DNA of 64,000 nt from Tenacibaculum sp. 190524A02b. GTDB lineage: Bacteria > Bacteroidota > Bacteroidia > Flavobacteriales > Flavobacteriaceae. The notes beneath the pieces are model-generated. The model was not told the DNA's origin. It was given only the letters and a program-made list of their open reading frames with translations, and did not search any database. The first letter of the stretch is position 1. Every line of letters starts with the position of its first letter. The position numbers were made by a program, and so were the translations under genes. This document shows positions 44,801 to 53,534 of the stretch, piece by piece. The stretch lies in contig NZ_OZ038525.1 in assembly GCF_964036645.1 (NCBI RefSeq), forward strand, positions 2,980,001-3,044,000, written 5' to 3'.

Positions 44801-44808
44801 CAAATGTA
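44801..44808 (-). promoter_or_regulatory. -7 element of the metal-locus TonB receptor gene
   Basis: TACATTTG on the minus strand is a full match, 26 bp upstream of the receptor ATG. The -33 region falls inside the 44815-44834 palindrome, so repressor binding would block this promoter. Confidence 0.65.
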
Positions 44809-44814
44809 AAATAT

Positions 44815-44834
44815 TTTTTAGACAAACCTAAAAA
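44815..44834. promoter_or_regulatory. 20-bp palindrome: candidate MntR/DtxR-type operator
   Basis: TTTTTAG (44815-44821) and CTAAAAA (44828-44834) are perfect complements with a 6-bp ACAAAC centre. The core TTAG-N6-CTAA recalls DtxR-family boxes. It lies in the divergent promoter region of the TonB receptor and repressor genes, so one site could control both directions. Confidence 0.75.
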
Positions 44835-44858
44835 TATATTTAATAAAGTAAAAATTTG

Positions 44859-44866
44859 TATGTTTG
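44859..44866 (+). promoter_or_regulatory. -7 element of the MntR-type operon
   Basis: TATGTTTG is a full TAnnTTTG match. It overlaps an upstream ATG at 44860 that would extend the repressor by 11 residues, which argues against that ATG as the true start. Confidence 0.6.
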
Positions 44867-44892
44867 CCAAAGAATTTAAGGGGTTACCATCT

Positions 44893-45546
44893 ATGTTTAG
44901 TCAATCTGAAGAAAATTACATTAAAACAATTTATCATATTAGTACTACTTCCAATAAAGGAATAAGCACTAATGCTATTGCTAAGAAGCTAAACACAAAA
45001 GCTTCCTCAGTTACAGATATGATTAAAAAACTTTCTGAAAAGAAAGTTGTTGTCTATAAAAAATACCAAGGTGTTAATCTTACAGAATTTGGAAAAAAAA
45101 CGGCTATTAACATTATTAGAAAACATCGACTTTGGGAAGTTTTCCTAGTAGAGAAATTAAACTTTTCTTGGGATGAAGTTCATGAAGTTGCCGAACAGTT
45201 AGAACATATTAAATCTCCTAAATTAATTGATGAACTAGACAAATTTTTAGGCTTCCCTAAAAGTGATCCTCACGGAACTCCTATTCCTGATAAAGACGGC
45301 AATATTATAATCCAACAAAAAACACCATTAAACTTACTAGATATTGGTTATGAAGGTAAAATACTTTCCGTAAGAAACTCTTCTGATAACTTTTTGAGGT
45401 ATCTTAATAAAAAAAACATAGCCATAGGTCAAAACATAAAAGTGATCACCAAAGAACCTTTTGACAAAACTGTTATAATTGACATTAACGGTAAAGAAAT
45501 CACTTTAATAGATGAAGTAGCTAGTAACTTATTAATAAGCAACTAA
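44893..45546 (+). CDS. Metal-dependent transcriptional regulator, DtxR/MntR family
   Basis: The start is set at the ATG at 44893, giving MFSQSEENYIKTIYHIS, the usual family opening, and 217 residues. The upstream ATG sits in the -7 box. The winged helix (about 1-65, with NAIAKKLNTKASSVTDMIKKLSEKKVV), a metal-binding and dimerisation region (about 70-135, with RKHRLWEVFL and DEVHEVAEQLEH) and a C-terminal FeoA/SH3-like domain (about 150-217) are all present. With Mn or Fe bound it should bind the nearby palindrome and repress uptake. It is first in a six-gene rightward operon. Confidence 0.93.
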   Translation: MFSQSEENYIKTIYHISTTSNKGISTNAIAKKLNTKASSVTDMIKKLSEKKVVVYKKYQGVNLTEFGKKTAINIIRKHRLWEVFLVEKLNFSWDEVHEVAEQLEHIKSPKLIDELDKFLGFPKSDPHGTPIPDKDGNIIIQQKTPLNLLDIGYEGKILSVRNSSDNFLRYLNKKNIAIGQNIKVITKEPFDKTVIIDINGKEITLIDEVASNLLISN

Positions 45547-45557
45547 AACTAATTAAA

Positions 45558-46322
45558 TTGAAAACACTTAATTTTATAATCACACTATTACTTCTTTCTC
45601 TAAATACATTAGGGCAAGAGGATAAAAAAAAGATTGGAAGCATAGCTACCGATAGGCCTGATCAATCAGAATCCACATCAATGCTTCCTAAAAAGTTTTT
45701 TCAAGTAGAAACTGGTGGTTTTTACGAATCTGTAAACGATGTTAATAATTACACCTACAATACCACACTTCTTAGATACGGGTTATTAGATAATTTTGAA
45801 CTAAGAGTTGCTTTTAGCAACACTGAATCTTTTTATCAAAACCAAACTTTATCTAAAGGGTTTTCTCCACTGACTATTGGAGGTAAAGTAAACATAGCTA
45901 AAGAAAATAAATCTTTACCTGAAATCACTTTGGTAGGACATTTGAATTTACCCTTTTTAGCTTCCAAAGATTACAAAACTATAAATAGCGCTATTAATTT
46001 TAGGTTTGCTTTTTCACATACATTAAACGAAAAATCATCTTTATCCTATAATTTAGGAATGGCATGGAATGGTAATACCCCAGAACCTTCTTACATCTAC
46101 ACACTTTCATACGGTCATAGTATTTCAAGTAAAATTGGATGGTTTTTAGAAGTATATGGAGACCTCCCTGAAAGCAGTATGGCTAGCCATAAATGGGACA
46201 CTGGGTTTCTTTATTTATTTTCAGACAATCTTCAATTTGATATTTCTGGCGGAACAGGCATAACCAACAACACTCAAGACTTATACCTTAGCGCTGGGCT
46301 AAGCTTTAGATTACCTCAATAA
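45558..46322 (+). CDS. Outer-membrane beta-barrel protein (Phenol_MetA_deg-like)
   Basis: The gene starts with TTG. The 254-residue product has a signal peptide (1-20, LLSLNTLGQ). The mature start ATDRPDQSESTSMLPKKFFQVETGGFYE matches the transporter-like family near PF13557, whose members begin with TDRPD and form small beta barrels. It lies 11 bp after the repressor and 9 bp before the binding protein, so it belongs to the metal operon and may be a second outer-membrane route or a metal-stress porin. The role is inferred. Confidence 0.78.
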   Translation: MKTLNFIITLLLLSLNTLGQEDKKKIGSIATDRPDQSESTSMLPKKFFQVETGGFYESVNDVNNYTYNTTLLRYGLLDNFELRVAFSNTESFYQNQTLSKGFSPLTIGGKVNIAKENKSLPEITLVGHLNLPFLASKDYKTINSAINFRFAFSHTLNEKSSLSYNLGMAWNGNTPEPSYIYTLSYGHSISSKIGWFLEVYGDLPESSMASHKWDTGFLYLFSDNLQFDISGGTGITNNTQDLYLSAGLSFRLPQ

Positions 46323-46331
46323 TAAAAATTT

Positions 46332-47243
46332 ATGAAAAAAATAATCGTACTACTTATTACTATCAGTATTATTAGCTGTAAAAACAACACCAAGAAAGAG
46401 AACACTAAATTAAATGTAGTAACTACCACTACAATGATTACCGATCTAGTTAAAAATATTGGTGGTGATAAAATTAACATTCAGGGATTAATGGGAGCTG
46501 GCGTTGACCCTCATTTATACAAAGCAAGTGAAGGCGATGTTTCTAAACTTTTTAATGCAGATGTTGTTATCTATAATGGGCTACATCTGGAAGGCAAATT
46601 AGAAGAAGTTTTTGAAAAAATGAAACATCTGAACAAACAAACAATTGTTGTTTCAGATATTATAGATAAAAACACTTTAATTTCTTCAGAAAATTTCGCA
46701 TCGAATTACGACCCTCATATATGGTTTGACATTAAAAACTGGATACAAATCACGCAATACGTTTCAGACAAGTTAATCAGTATTGACCCTAAAAATAAAG
46801 AAACCTATAAAAGTAATACAGAAAAATATTTATCTGAATTAAAACAACTAAATACTACTATAACTTCTAAAGTAGCTATACTTCCTGAAGAAAAAAGAAT
46901 TTTAGTAACTGCTCATGATGCTTTTAATTACTTTGGTAAACAACACCAATTTAATGTTGTTGGATTACAAGGTCTTTCTACTGCCACAGAAGCTGGTGTT
47001 AAAGACGTCCAAAAATTAGCAGATTTTATAATTACTAATGATGTTAAAGCTATTTTTATAGAAAGTTCCGTACCTAAACGTACAATTGAAGCTTTGCAAG
47101 CAGCCGTAAAAGCAAAAGATAAAATAGTTACTATTGGTGGTACGTTATATTCAGATGCATTAGGAGATAAAAATACTATTGAAGGCACTTACATAGGCAT
47201 GTACAAACACAATGTAAACACAATAGTTGAAGCTTTAAAATAA
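46332..47243 (+). CDS. Metal ABC transporter substrate-binding lipoprotein (TroA/ZnuA cluster A-I)
   Basis: The 303-residue protein has a lipobox ending at Cys16 (SIISC). The four expected metal ligands are His61 (GVDPHLY), His129 (YDPHIWFD), His195 (TAHDAFNYF) and Asp275 (LYSDALG). A His-His-His-Asp set is that of TroA, which binds Mn and Zn; PsaA-type Mn proteins usually have Glu at the third place. No His-rich loop of ZnuA type is present. It delivers metal to the permeases encoded downstream; the ATPase gene begins 2 bp after its stop. Confidence 0.95.
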   Translation: MKKIIVLLITISIISCKNNTKKENTKLNVVTTTTMITDLVKNIGGDKINIQGLMGAGVDPHLYKASEGDVSKLFNADVVIYNGLHLEGKLEEVFEKMKHLNKQTIVVSDIIDKNTLISSENFASNYDPHIWFDIKNWIQITQYVSDKLISIDPKNKETYKSNTEKYLSELKQLNTTITSKVAILPEEKRILVTAHDAFNYFGKQHQFNVVGLQGLSTATEAGVKDVQKLADFIITNDVKAIFIESSVPKRTIEALQAAVKAKDKIVTIGGTLYSDALGDKNTIEGTYIGMYKHNVNTIVEALK

Positions 47244-47245
47244 TT

Positions 47246-47983
47246 ATGGATACTAAATACGCTATAACAGTTGACGACTTAACTGTAGCTTATAACTATA
47301 AACCTGTACTATGGGATATTGACCTTGCTATTCCTGAAGGTATCCTAATGGCAATTGTAGGCCCTAACGGCGCAGGAAAATCAACACTAATCAAGTCTAT
47401 TTTAGGCATTATAAACCCAATAGCTGGAAGTGTTTCTATATACGGAAAGCCCTATGATAAACAACGAAAGTTAGTAGCGTATGTTCCACAAAAAGGAAGT
47501 GTAGATTGGGATTTCCCAACCACAGCTTTAGACGTGGTAATGATGGGAACTTATGGTACCTTAGGGTGGATTAAACGACCTGGAAAACTTCAAAAAAAAG
47601 CAGCTTTAGAAGCTTTGGAAAAAGTAGGTATGCTTCCTTTCAAAAGCAGACAAATATCACAATTATCAGGTGGGCAACAGCAACGTGTTTTTTTAGCTAG
47701 AGCCTTGGTGCAAAATGCATCCATTTATTTTATGGACGAACCTTTTCAAGGAGTTGATGCCACTACTGAAATTGCCATTATTAATATTTTAAAAGAATTA
47801 AGAAAAGCTGGAAAAACAGTTATTGTAGTTCATCACGACCTACAAACAGTACCTGAATATTTTGACTGGGTTACCTTTTTAAATGTAAAAAAGATAGCTA
47901 CTGGTCCTGTAAAAGAAATCTTTAATGATGATAATTTAACAAAAACCTACGGAATAAACTATAAAGTAAGTATCCAACAGTAA
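47246..47983 (+). CDS. Metal ABC transporter ATP-binding protein
   Basis: The 245-residue ATPase has Walker [10 protein letters not shown] near 39-47, the Q-loop in [15 protein letters not shown] near 75-89, the signature LSGGQQQR near 141-148, Walker [13 protein letters not shown] near 160-171 and the switch His in VVHHDL near 196-201. It powers metal import with the two permeases. The PQxxSVDWDFP segment is typical of the Mn/Zn/Fe family (TroB, MntB-like). Its stop overlaps the ATG of the first permease by 1 bp. Confidence 0.96.
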   Translation: MDTKYAITVDDLTVAYNYKPVLWDIDLAIPEGILMAIVGPNGAGKSTLIKSILGIINPIAGSVSIYGKPYDKQRKLVAYVPQKGSVDWDFPTTALDVVMMGTYGTLGWIKRPGKLQKKAALEALEKVGMLPFKSRQISQLSGGQQQRVFLARALVQNASIYFMDEPFQGVDATTEIAIINILKELRKAGKTVIVVHHDLQTVPEYFDWVTFLNVKKIATGPVKEIFNDDNLTKTYGINYKVSIQQ

Positions 47984-49107
47984 TGAGCTTTCAAGAATAT
48001 TTTTCGCTTGTTTTTTCAGATTACACGCTTCGTACCATAACCATAGGCACAGCCATTTTAGGTGCTATTTGCGGTATGCTAGGCAGCTTCGCTGTACTAA
48101 GAAAACAAAGTTTGCTTGGAGATGCTATTTCTCATGCTTCTCTCCCAGGTATTGCTATTGCTTTTTTAATTACTGGTACCAAAAACACAAACATCCTTTT
48201 ATTAGGTGCATTAATTAGTGGATTGATTGGCGCTTTTTGGATTCGAGGTATTATTAAAAATACGCATTTAAAAACCGATACAGCTCTTGGACTTATTCTT
48301 TCAGTTTTTTTTGGGTTTGGAATGCTACTACTAACTTTTATACAAAAAATGCCCAATGCTAATCAATCTGGATTAGATAAATTCTTATTTGGTCAAGCAG
48401 CAACTTTATTAATAAGTGACATTTGGCTAATGGCTATCGCTACCGGTATAGCTTTATTAATTTTATTTCTTTTCTGGAAAGAACTCAAACTATTACTTTT
48501 TGACGCTGACTACGCAAAAACTCTTGGTATAAATACACAATTTTTAGAAGCTCTAATCACTAGTTTTATTGTATTAGCCATTGTATTAGGTTTACAAACC
48601 GTAGGTGTAGTTTTAATGAGCGCTATGCTACTTGCTCCTGCTGCTGCTGCTCGACAATGGACTAATAAACTAAGTATCATGGTAATTTTAGCAGGTATTT
48701 TTGGTGCTTTTGCTGGCGTTATTGGTACTGGGATTAGCGCTAGTCAAACCAACCTTTCTACAGGTCCTATTATTGTATTAATTGCTGCTCTTATAGTAGT
48801 CGTTTCTTTTATATTTTCACCTTCAAGAGGTTTACTATTTAGGCAAATACGATTTTTAAAAAACAGACGTGATTTAAAACTCCATAAAACTCTAGCTTTT
48901 ATGTTTGATATAGCTAAGGATCACAAAGACAAATCGCATCCGCACACTATTAAAATATTAAACAATTTTCAAGGGTATACTAGAAATACCTTAAAAAAAT
49001 TAGAAGAACGCAATTACATTAAAATCAATGGAAAAATGTGGTCTATGACTGAAGAAGGATATGATTTTGCAGGTAATTTATACAACCAAAACTTAAACAA
49101 TGAGTAG
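47983..49107 (+). CDS. Metal ABC transporter permease with C-terminal winged-helix-like domain, first copy
   Basis: The 374-residue protein begins with an ABC-3 family permease (about 1-280), with GDAISHASLPGIAIAF and MLLAPAAAARQWTN. About ninety extra residues follow. They read as helix (LHKTLAFMFDIAKDHKD), helix, recognition-type helix (RNTLKKLEERNYIKI) and wing (GKMWSMTEEGYDFAGN), the same layout as the DtxR/MntR N-terminal domain. Normal ABC-3 permeases end near 280-290. The closest known parallel is Chlamydia YtgCR, a permease-repressor fusion. The two permease genes overlap by 8 bp. Confidence 0.93.
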   Translation: MSFQEYFSLVFSDYTLRTITIGTAILGAICGMLGSFAVLRKQSLLGDAISHASLPGIAIAFLITGTKNTNILLLGALISGLIGAFWIRGIIKNTHLKTDTALGLILSVFFGFGMLLLTFIQKMPNANQSGLDKFLFGQAATLLISDIWLMAIATGIALLILFLFWKELKLLLFDADYAKTLGINTQFLEALITSFIVLAIVLGLQTVGVVLMSAMLLAPAAAARQWTNKLSIMVILAGIFGAFAGVIGTGISASQTNLSTGPIIVLIAALIVVVSFIFSPSRGLLFRQIRFLKNRRDLKLHKTLAFMFDIAKDHKDKSHPHTIKILNNFQGYTRNTLKKLEERNYIKINGKMWSMTEEGYDFAGNLYNQNLNNE

Positions 49108-50260
49108 TGCACAAATAGAAATACAATTAATAGCTTGCCTTGTTGCCATTGCTTGTGCTATACCAGGCACATTTTTAGTCTTACGAAAAATGGCTTTGAT
49201 TAGTGATGCTATCAGTCATTCTATTTTACCAGGTTTAGTTATTGGTTTCTTTATCACCCATGACCTTAATTCACCTTTACTTATTTTTTTAGGAGCTTTA
49301 TCCGGGATTATAACAGTAGTTCTTGTTGAGTACATTCAAAAAACCAAACTAGTAAAAGAAGATACCGCAATAGGACTTGTTTTCCCTGCTTTATTTAGTA
49401 TTGGCGTTATTTTAATTGCCCAAAACGCAAATGATGTTCACTTAGATGTAGATGCTGTATTATTAGGAGAATTAGCTTTTGCTCCATTTGATAGATTTAT
49501 AATTAACGATATAGATTTCGGACCTAAATCTATTTGGATTATAGGCACCATATTATTAATTACTTTAGGCTTATTGTTTACTTTTTTTAAAGAATTAAAA
49601 ATAAGTACTTTTGACACCGGATTAGCTACCGCTTTAGGGTTCTCTCCTATAGTTATTCATTACGGATTAATGAGTGTTGCCTCTATAACTACTGTTGGTG
49701 CTTTTGACGCTGTTGGTGCCGTACTTGTCGTTGCATTAATGATAGCTCCTGCCGCTACTGCATATCTTTTAACAGATAACTTAAAAAAAATGCTGCTTTT
49801 AGCTTGTCTTTTTGGGGTATTCGCTGCTATTTCTGGCTATTGGCTAGCGCATATTTTAGACGCCTCTATTTCTGGCTCAATGACTACAATGCTAGGATTA
49901 CTATTTTTGTTAATCTATTTATTTGCTCCCAAAAAAGGCTTACTCTCTAACATATATAAAAACAGACAACAGCAAAAAGAAGTACAACTACTCACCTTTT
50001 TATTACATCTAAATAACCATTCAGAAAAACGTGAACGACACATTAATCATTTAAATGAACATATTAACTGGCATAAAGTCAAATCAAAATCTATTGTAGA
50101 ACTCGCCTTGAAAAACAATATGATTTTAGTAGAAAATCAAATAATTTCTCTCACTCAAAAAGGCAAGTTATTTACTGAAAAAGCAATTGATTACATTATT
50201 ACAAATGACGACAGCGAAATAGAGTCAATGAAGAATGACTTCTTTTTATTTAGAGGATAA
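49100..50260 (+). CDS. Metal ABC transporter permease with C-terminal winged-helix-like domain, second copy
   Basis: The 386-residue protein has the ABC-3 core (about 1-280: ISDAISHSILPGLVIGFF and LMIAPAATAYLLTD). It is followed by a 105-residue tail with LLTFLLHLNNHSEK, KSIVELALKNNMIL and ISLTQKGKLFTEKAIDYI, again a degenerate winged-helix pattern, and an acidic end. It pairs with the previous permease as a heterodimer. That both subunits carry such tails argues the domain has a shared purpose, such as metal or DNA sensing, or gating from the cytoplasm. The operon ends here; the helicase gene starts 78 bp later. Confidence 0.92.
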   Translation: MSSAQIEIQLIACLVAIACAIPGTFLVLRKMALISDAISHSILPGLVIGFFITHDLNSPLLIFLGALSGIITVVLVEYIQKTKLVKEDTAIGLVFPALFSIGVILIAQNANDVHLDVDAVLLGELAFAPFDRFIINDIDFGPKSIWIIGTILLITLGLLFTFFKELKISTFDTGLATALGFSPIVIHYGLMSVASITTVGAFDAVGAVLVVALMIAPAATAYLLTDNLKKMLLLACLFGVFAAISGYWLAHILDASISGSMTTMLGLLFLLIYLFAPKKGLLSNIYKNRQQQKEVQLLTFLLHLNNHSEKRERHINHLNEHINWHKVKSKSIVELALKNNMILVENQIISLTQKGKLFTEKAIDYIITNDDSEIESMKNDFFLFRG

Positions 50261-50338
50261 TTTCAGTTTATAGCATACTGTAACCCTTTGCCTATTAATA
50301 ATAGTTGTATTACCTTGCATTAAAATAACCTACAACTC

Positions 50339-53300
50339 GTGCACACTCCTTCAAGCTTCAAGGTATACAATGCTTCTGCAGGAAGCGGAAAAACATTTAC
50401 TCTTGTTAAAGAATACATAAAAACATTATTAATTAATGATACACTTGGCAATTGGAATGCTTTTCGTTTTCAAAAAATACTAGCTATAACATTCACCAAT
50501 AAAGCTGCTGGAGAAATGAAAGAGCGTGTTATAGAAAATCTTCAAGATTTTTCTGAAAACAAAAAAAATGATTTATTTAAAATTATTACTTCTGAAACCT
50601 CTATAGACACTAACACATTTCAAGAGCGAAGTAAAAAAATATTAGACGCCATCCTTCAGAATTATGCTGCCTTTTCTATTACAACTATTGATAGTTTTAC
50701 CCATAAAATTATTAAAAACTTTGCTTTTGACTTAGGGTTATCATTAAATTTTGAAGTAGAAATGGATGCTATTTCCTTATTAAATGAAGCTGTAGATATA
50801 TTAATTTCAAAAATTGGTACTGATAAAGACATCACTAAACTACTTATTCAATTTTCTTTAGATAAAACTGATGAAGATAAATCCTGGGATATCTCAAGGG
50901 AATTAAATGAAATCTCAAGAATTTTATTAAATGAAGAAGACACTAAATACTTCAATCAATTATCTGATAAATCCATACAAGATTTCAATTCCTTAAAAAA
51001 CAAATTAACTGAGCACAAGAATAATTCCCTTGAAAAAATCAAAAGTATCGGAAACAAAGCATTAGAAATAATTAATAATGAAGGCTTAGAGCATAAAAAT
51101 TTCACCAGGTCAACCTTTCCTAATTTCTGGAAAGACCTTAGTGAATTTTCTCAAAAATTTGATTTTAAAAAACGAAGTGAAACCATTGAAAAAGCAATTG
51201 AAAACAATAATTTCTACACAAAATCTGCTAAACCAGAAATTGTAAATTCAATAGAAAGCATACTTCCATTATTAATTGAGCTATTCAATGAATGTAAAAT
51301 AGTTTATGGTAAGCTCATACTTTTTAACTTAACATTAAAAAATATTATTCCTTTAGCCGTATTAAATAATGTTAACACCGAACTAAACACTATTAAAGAG
51401 GAAAATAACATTAGGTTAAATGCCGAATTCAATCAATTAATTGCCAACAATATTAAAGACCAACCTACACCATTTATTTATGAACGAATTGGCCAGCGTT
51501 TTATGCATTATTTCATTGATGAAATGCAAGACACCTCTGTATTACAATGGAAAAATCTAATTCCCTTAATCGACAATGCTTTAGCACAAGAAAATAGTAA
51601 TTTACTTTTAGTAGGCGATGGAAAGCAAGCTATTTATAGATGGCGAGGAGGAAAAGCCGAACAATTTATCAAATTAGGAGCCTCTGATGAAAGTTCAGAA
51701 AATCCATTTCAAATTGTTAAAGAAACCAATACACTAGAAACTAATTACAGAAGTTACAGTGAAATTATTAATTTTAATAATTCTTTTTTCCAACACACCG
51801 CCAACTTTCTACAAAACTCAAAATATCAACAATTATTTATTGAAGGTAATAAACAACTTACAAACTCTAAAACTGGAGGCTATGTTTCAATTTCCTTTTT
51901 AGACAAACTTCAAGAGAAAGAAGAAAATCAAATTAAATACCCTAAAAAAGTTTTTGAAACAATTCAAAAATTACAATCTGATTACTCCTTAGATGAAATA
52001 TGTGTTTTAGTTCGTAAAAAAGCAGATGGTATTGCAATTGCTGATTACCTTTCTAAACATGAAATCCCAATTGTTTCTTCTGAAACTTTACTTTTAAAAA
52101 ACAACAGTAAGGTCAATTTAATTGTTAACATTCTTCAAATCATACAAAATCCTTCAGATAAAGAAACATTATTGAATATTTTATACTTCTTACATGACCA
52201 TTTAAACATTAAAGAAGATTTACATTCATTCATAGAAAAACATATTAAAGAACCTAATGATAGGTTATTTGAATTATTATCTAGCTACAACATAAACTTT
52301 GATTTTTCAAATTTTCAGCAACTTCCTTTTTATGAAAAAACAGAAGAAATTATTCGTAGTTTTCACATTACAAATACATCTAATGCTTATATACAATTTT
52401 TCTTAGATACTATTTTAGAACAACAAAGAAAAGGTATTGACATTCCTTCATTTTTAGATTTTTGGGAACGTAAAAAAGAGAATTTAAGTATTATAGCTCC
52501 CGAAAGCAATAATGCTGTCCAAATAATGACTATTCACAAATCTAAAGGTTTGGAATTTCCCGTTGTTATCTTTCCTTGTGAATTAGACATATACCAACAA
52601 ATAAACCCTAAAATATGGATAGACAATTTACCCTCAGATTTTCAAAGGTTCAACCATCTTCTTATACCTTTTAATAAAGACTTAAGCTACATAAGTGATG
52701 AAGGACGAAAAATTTATGAGACCCAAAGAGAAGAGTTAGAACTTGACAACTTTAACCTTTTATATGTAGCTTTAACAAGACCAGTAGAGCAGCTATATAT
52801 AATTACTGAAAACAAAATCACTAAATCAGGTGAAAACACAAATTATTACTCTGGAATTTTCATCAATTACCTTAAGAAAATAAGTCTTTGGGAAAACGAA
52901 AAGTTAACATATGATTTTGGTAGTCCAATTAGAATTAGCAAACGTGAAATAAAAGAAAACAACACTACTACTCAAAACAAATTCATTTCTTCTCCATGGA
53001 AAGATCATAATATCCATATGTTGGCTAGCGCATCAAAACTTTGGGACACTAAACAAAAAGAAGCTATTAATTATGGTAATTTAATCCATGAAATGCTTTC
53101 TAAAATTTACACAAAAAAAGATATCACTCCTATTATTAACGAATACATCAATCAAGGAGTTATTCCTAAAGAAATGGCTAATGAAATACAAAAAAACATC
53201 ACTAATATTGTTACACATTCTCAATTATCTAAATTATTTTCTGAAAAAGCCATTATATATAATGAAAGAGAAATTGTTACAAAAGATAACCAGATTATTA

Positions 53301-53485
53301 TACCAGACAGACTTATCTTTATAAATGATACACTTACTATTATTGACTATAAAACAGGTACTCCGCAAAAAAAACATCAACAACAATTATTAAAATACGC
53401 ACTTGTTTTAGAAAGTATGCAATTATCTGTACACAAAAAGCTATTAGTTTATATAGACTCAGAAATTTTAATAGAAGAAGTATAA
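50339..53485 (+). CDS. UvrD-type helicase-nuclease, AddA/RecB-like
   Basis: The gene starts with GTG. The 1048-residue protein has Walker A NASAGSGKTFTLVKEYI (11-27), motif Ia ILAITFTNKAAGEMKER, motif II FIDEMQDTS, motif III LLVGDGKQAIYRWRGG, motif V VQIMTIHKSKGLEFPVV and motif VI LYVALTRPVEQLYI. A C-terminal RecB-type nuclease has IPDRLIF and IIDYKTGTPQKKHQQQLLKYA. It should process broken DNA ends with an AddB-type partner, which is not next to it here. A 78-bp gap separates it from the metal operon and 49 bp from kbl. Confidence 0.95.
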   Translation: MHTPSSFKVYNASAGSGKTFTLVKEYIKTLLINDTLGNWNAFRFQKILAITFTNKAAGEMKERVIENLQDFSENKKNDLFKIITSETSIDTNTFQERSKKILDAILQNYAAFSITTIDSFTHKIIKNFAFDLGLSLNFEVEMDAISLLNEAVDILISKIGTDKDITKLLIQFSLDKTDEDKSWDISRELNEISRILLNEEDTKYFNQLSDKSIQDFNSLKNKLTEHKNNSLEKIKSIGNKALEIINNEGLEHKNFTRSTFPNFWKDLSEFSQKFDFKKRSETIEKAIENNNFYTKSAKPEIVNSIESILPLLIELFNECKIVYGKLILFNLTLKNIIPLAVLNNVNTELNTIKEENNIRLNAEFNQLIANNIKDQPTPFIYERIGQRFMHYFIDEMQDTSVLQWKNLIPLIDNALAQENSNLLLVGDGKQAIYRWRGGKAEQFIKLGASDESSENPFQIVKETNTLETNYRSYSEIINFNNSFFQHTANFLQNSKYQQLFIEGNKQLTNSKTGGYVSISFLDKLQEKEENQIKYPKKVFETIQKLQSDYSLDEICVLVRKKADGIAIADYLSKHEIPIVSSETLLLKNNSKVNLIVNILQIIQNPSDKETLLNILYFLHDHLNIKEDLHSFIEKHIKEPNDRLFELLSSYNINFDFSNFQQLPFYEKTEEIIRSFHITNTSNAYIQFFLDTILEQQRKGIDIPSFLDFWERKKENLSIIAPESNNAVQIMTIHKSKGLEFPVVIFPCELDIYQQINPKIWIDNLPSDFQRFNHLLIPFNKDLSYISDEGRKIYETQREELELDNFNLLYVALTRPVEQLYIITENKITKSGENTNYYSGIFINYLKKISLWENEKLTYDFGSPIRISKREIKENNTTTQNKFISSPWKDHNIHMLASASKLWDTKQKEAINYGNLIHEMLSKIYTKKDITPIINEYINQGVIPKEMANEIQKNITNIVTHSQLSKLFSEKAIIYNEREIVTKDNQIIIPDRLIFINDTLTIIDYKTGTPQKKHQQQLLKYALVLESMQLSVHKKLLVYIDSEILIEEV

Positions 53486-53534
53486 CGTACTAGGGCTAAA
53501 ATTGTAACTTTACGATTTTTTAAACAATTTTCAG

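Noticed and set aside
46332..47243. Binding protein as zinc-specific ZnuA
   Set aside because: It lacks a His-rich loop, and the repressor next door is MntR-type; specificity is left open as Mn or Zn.
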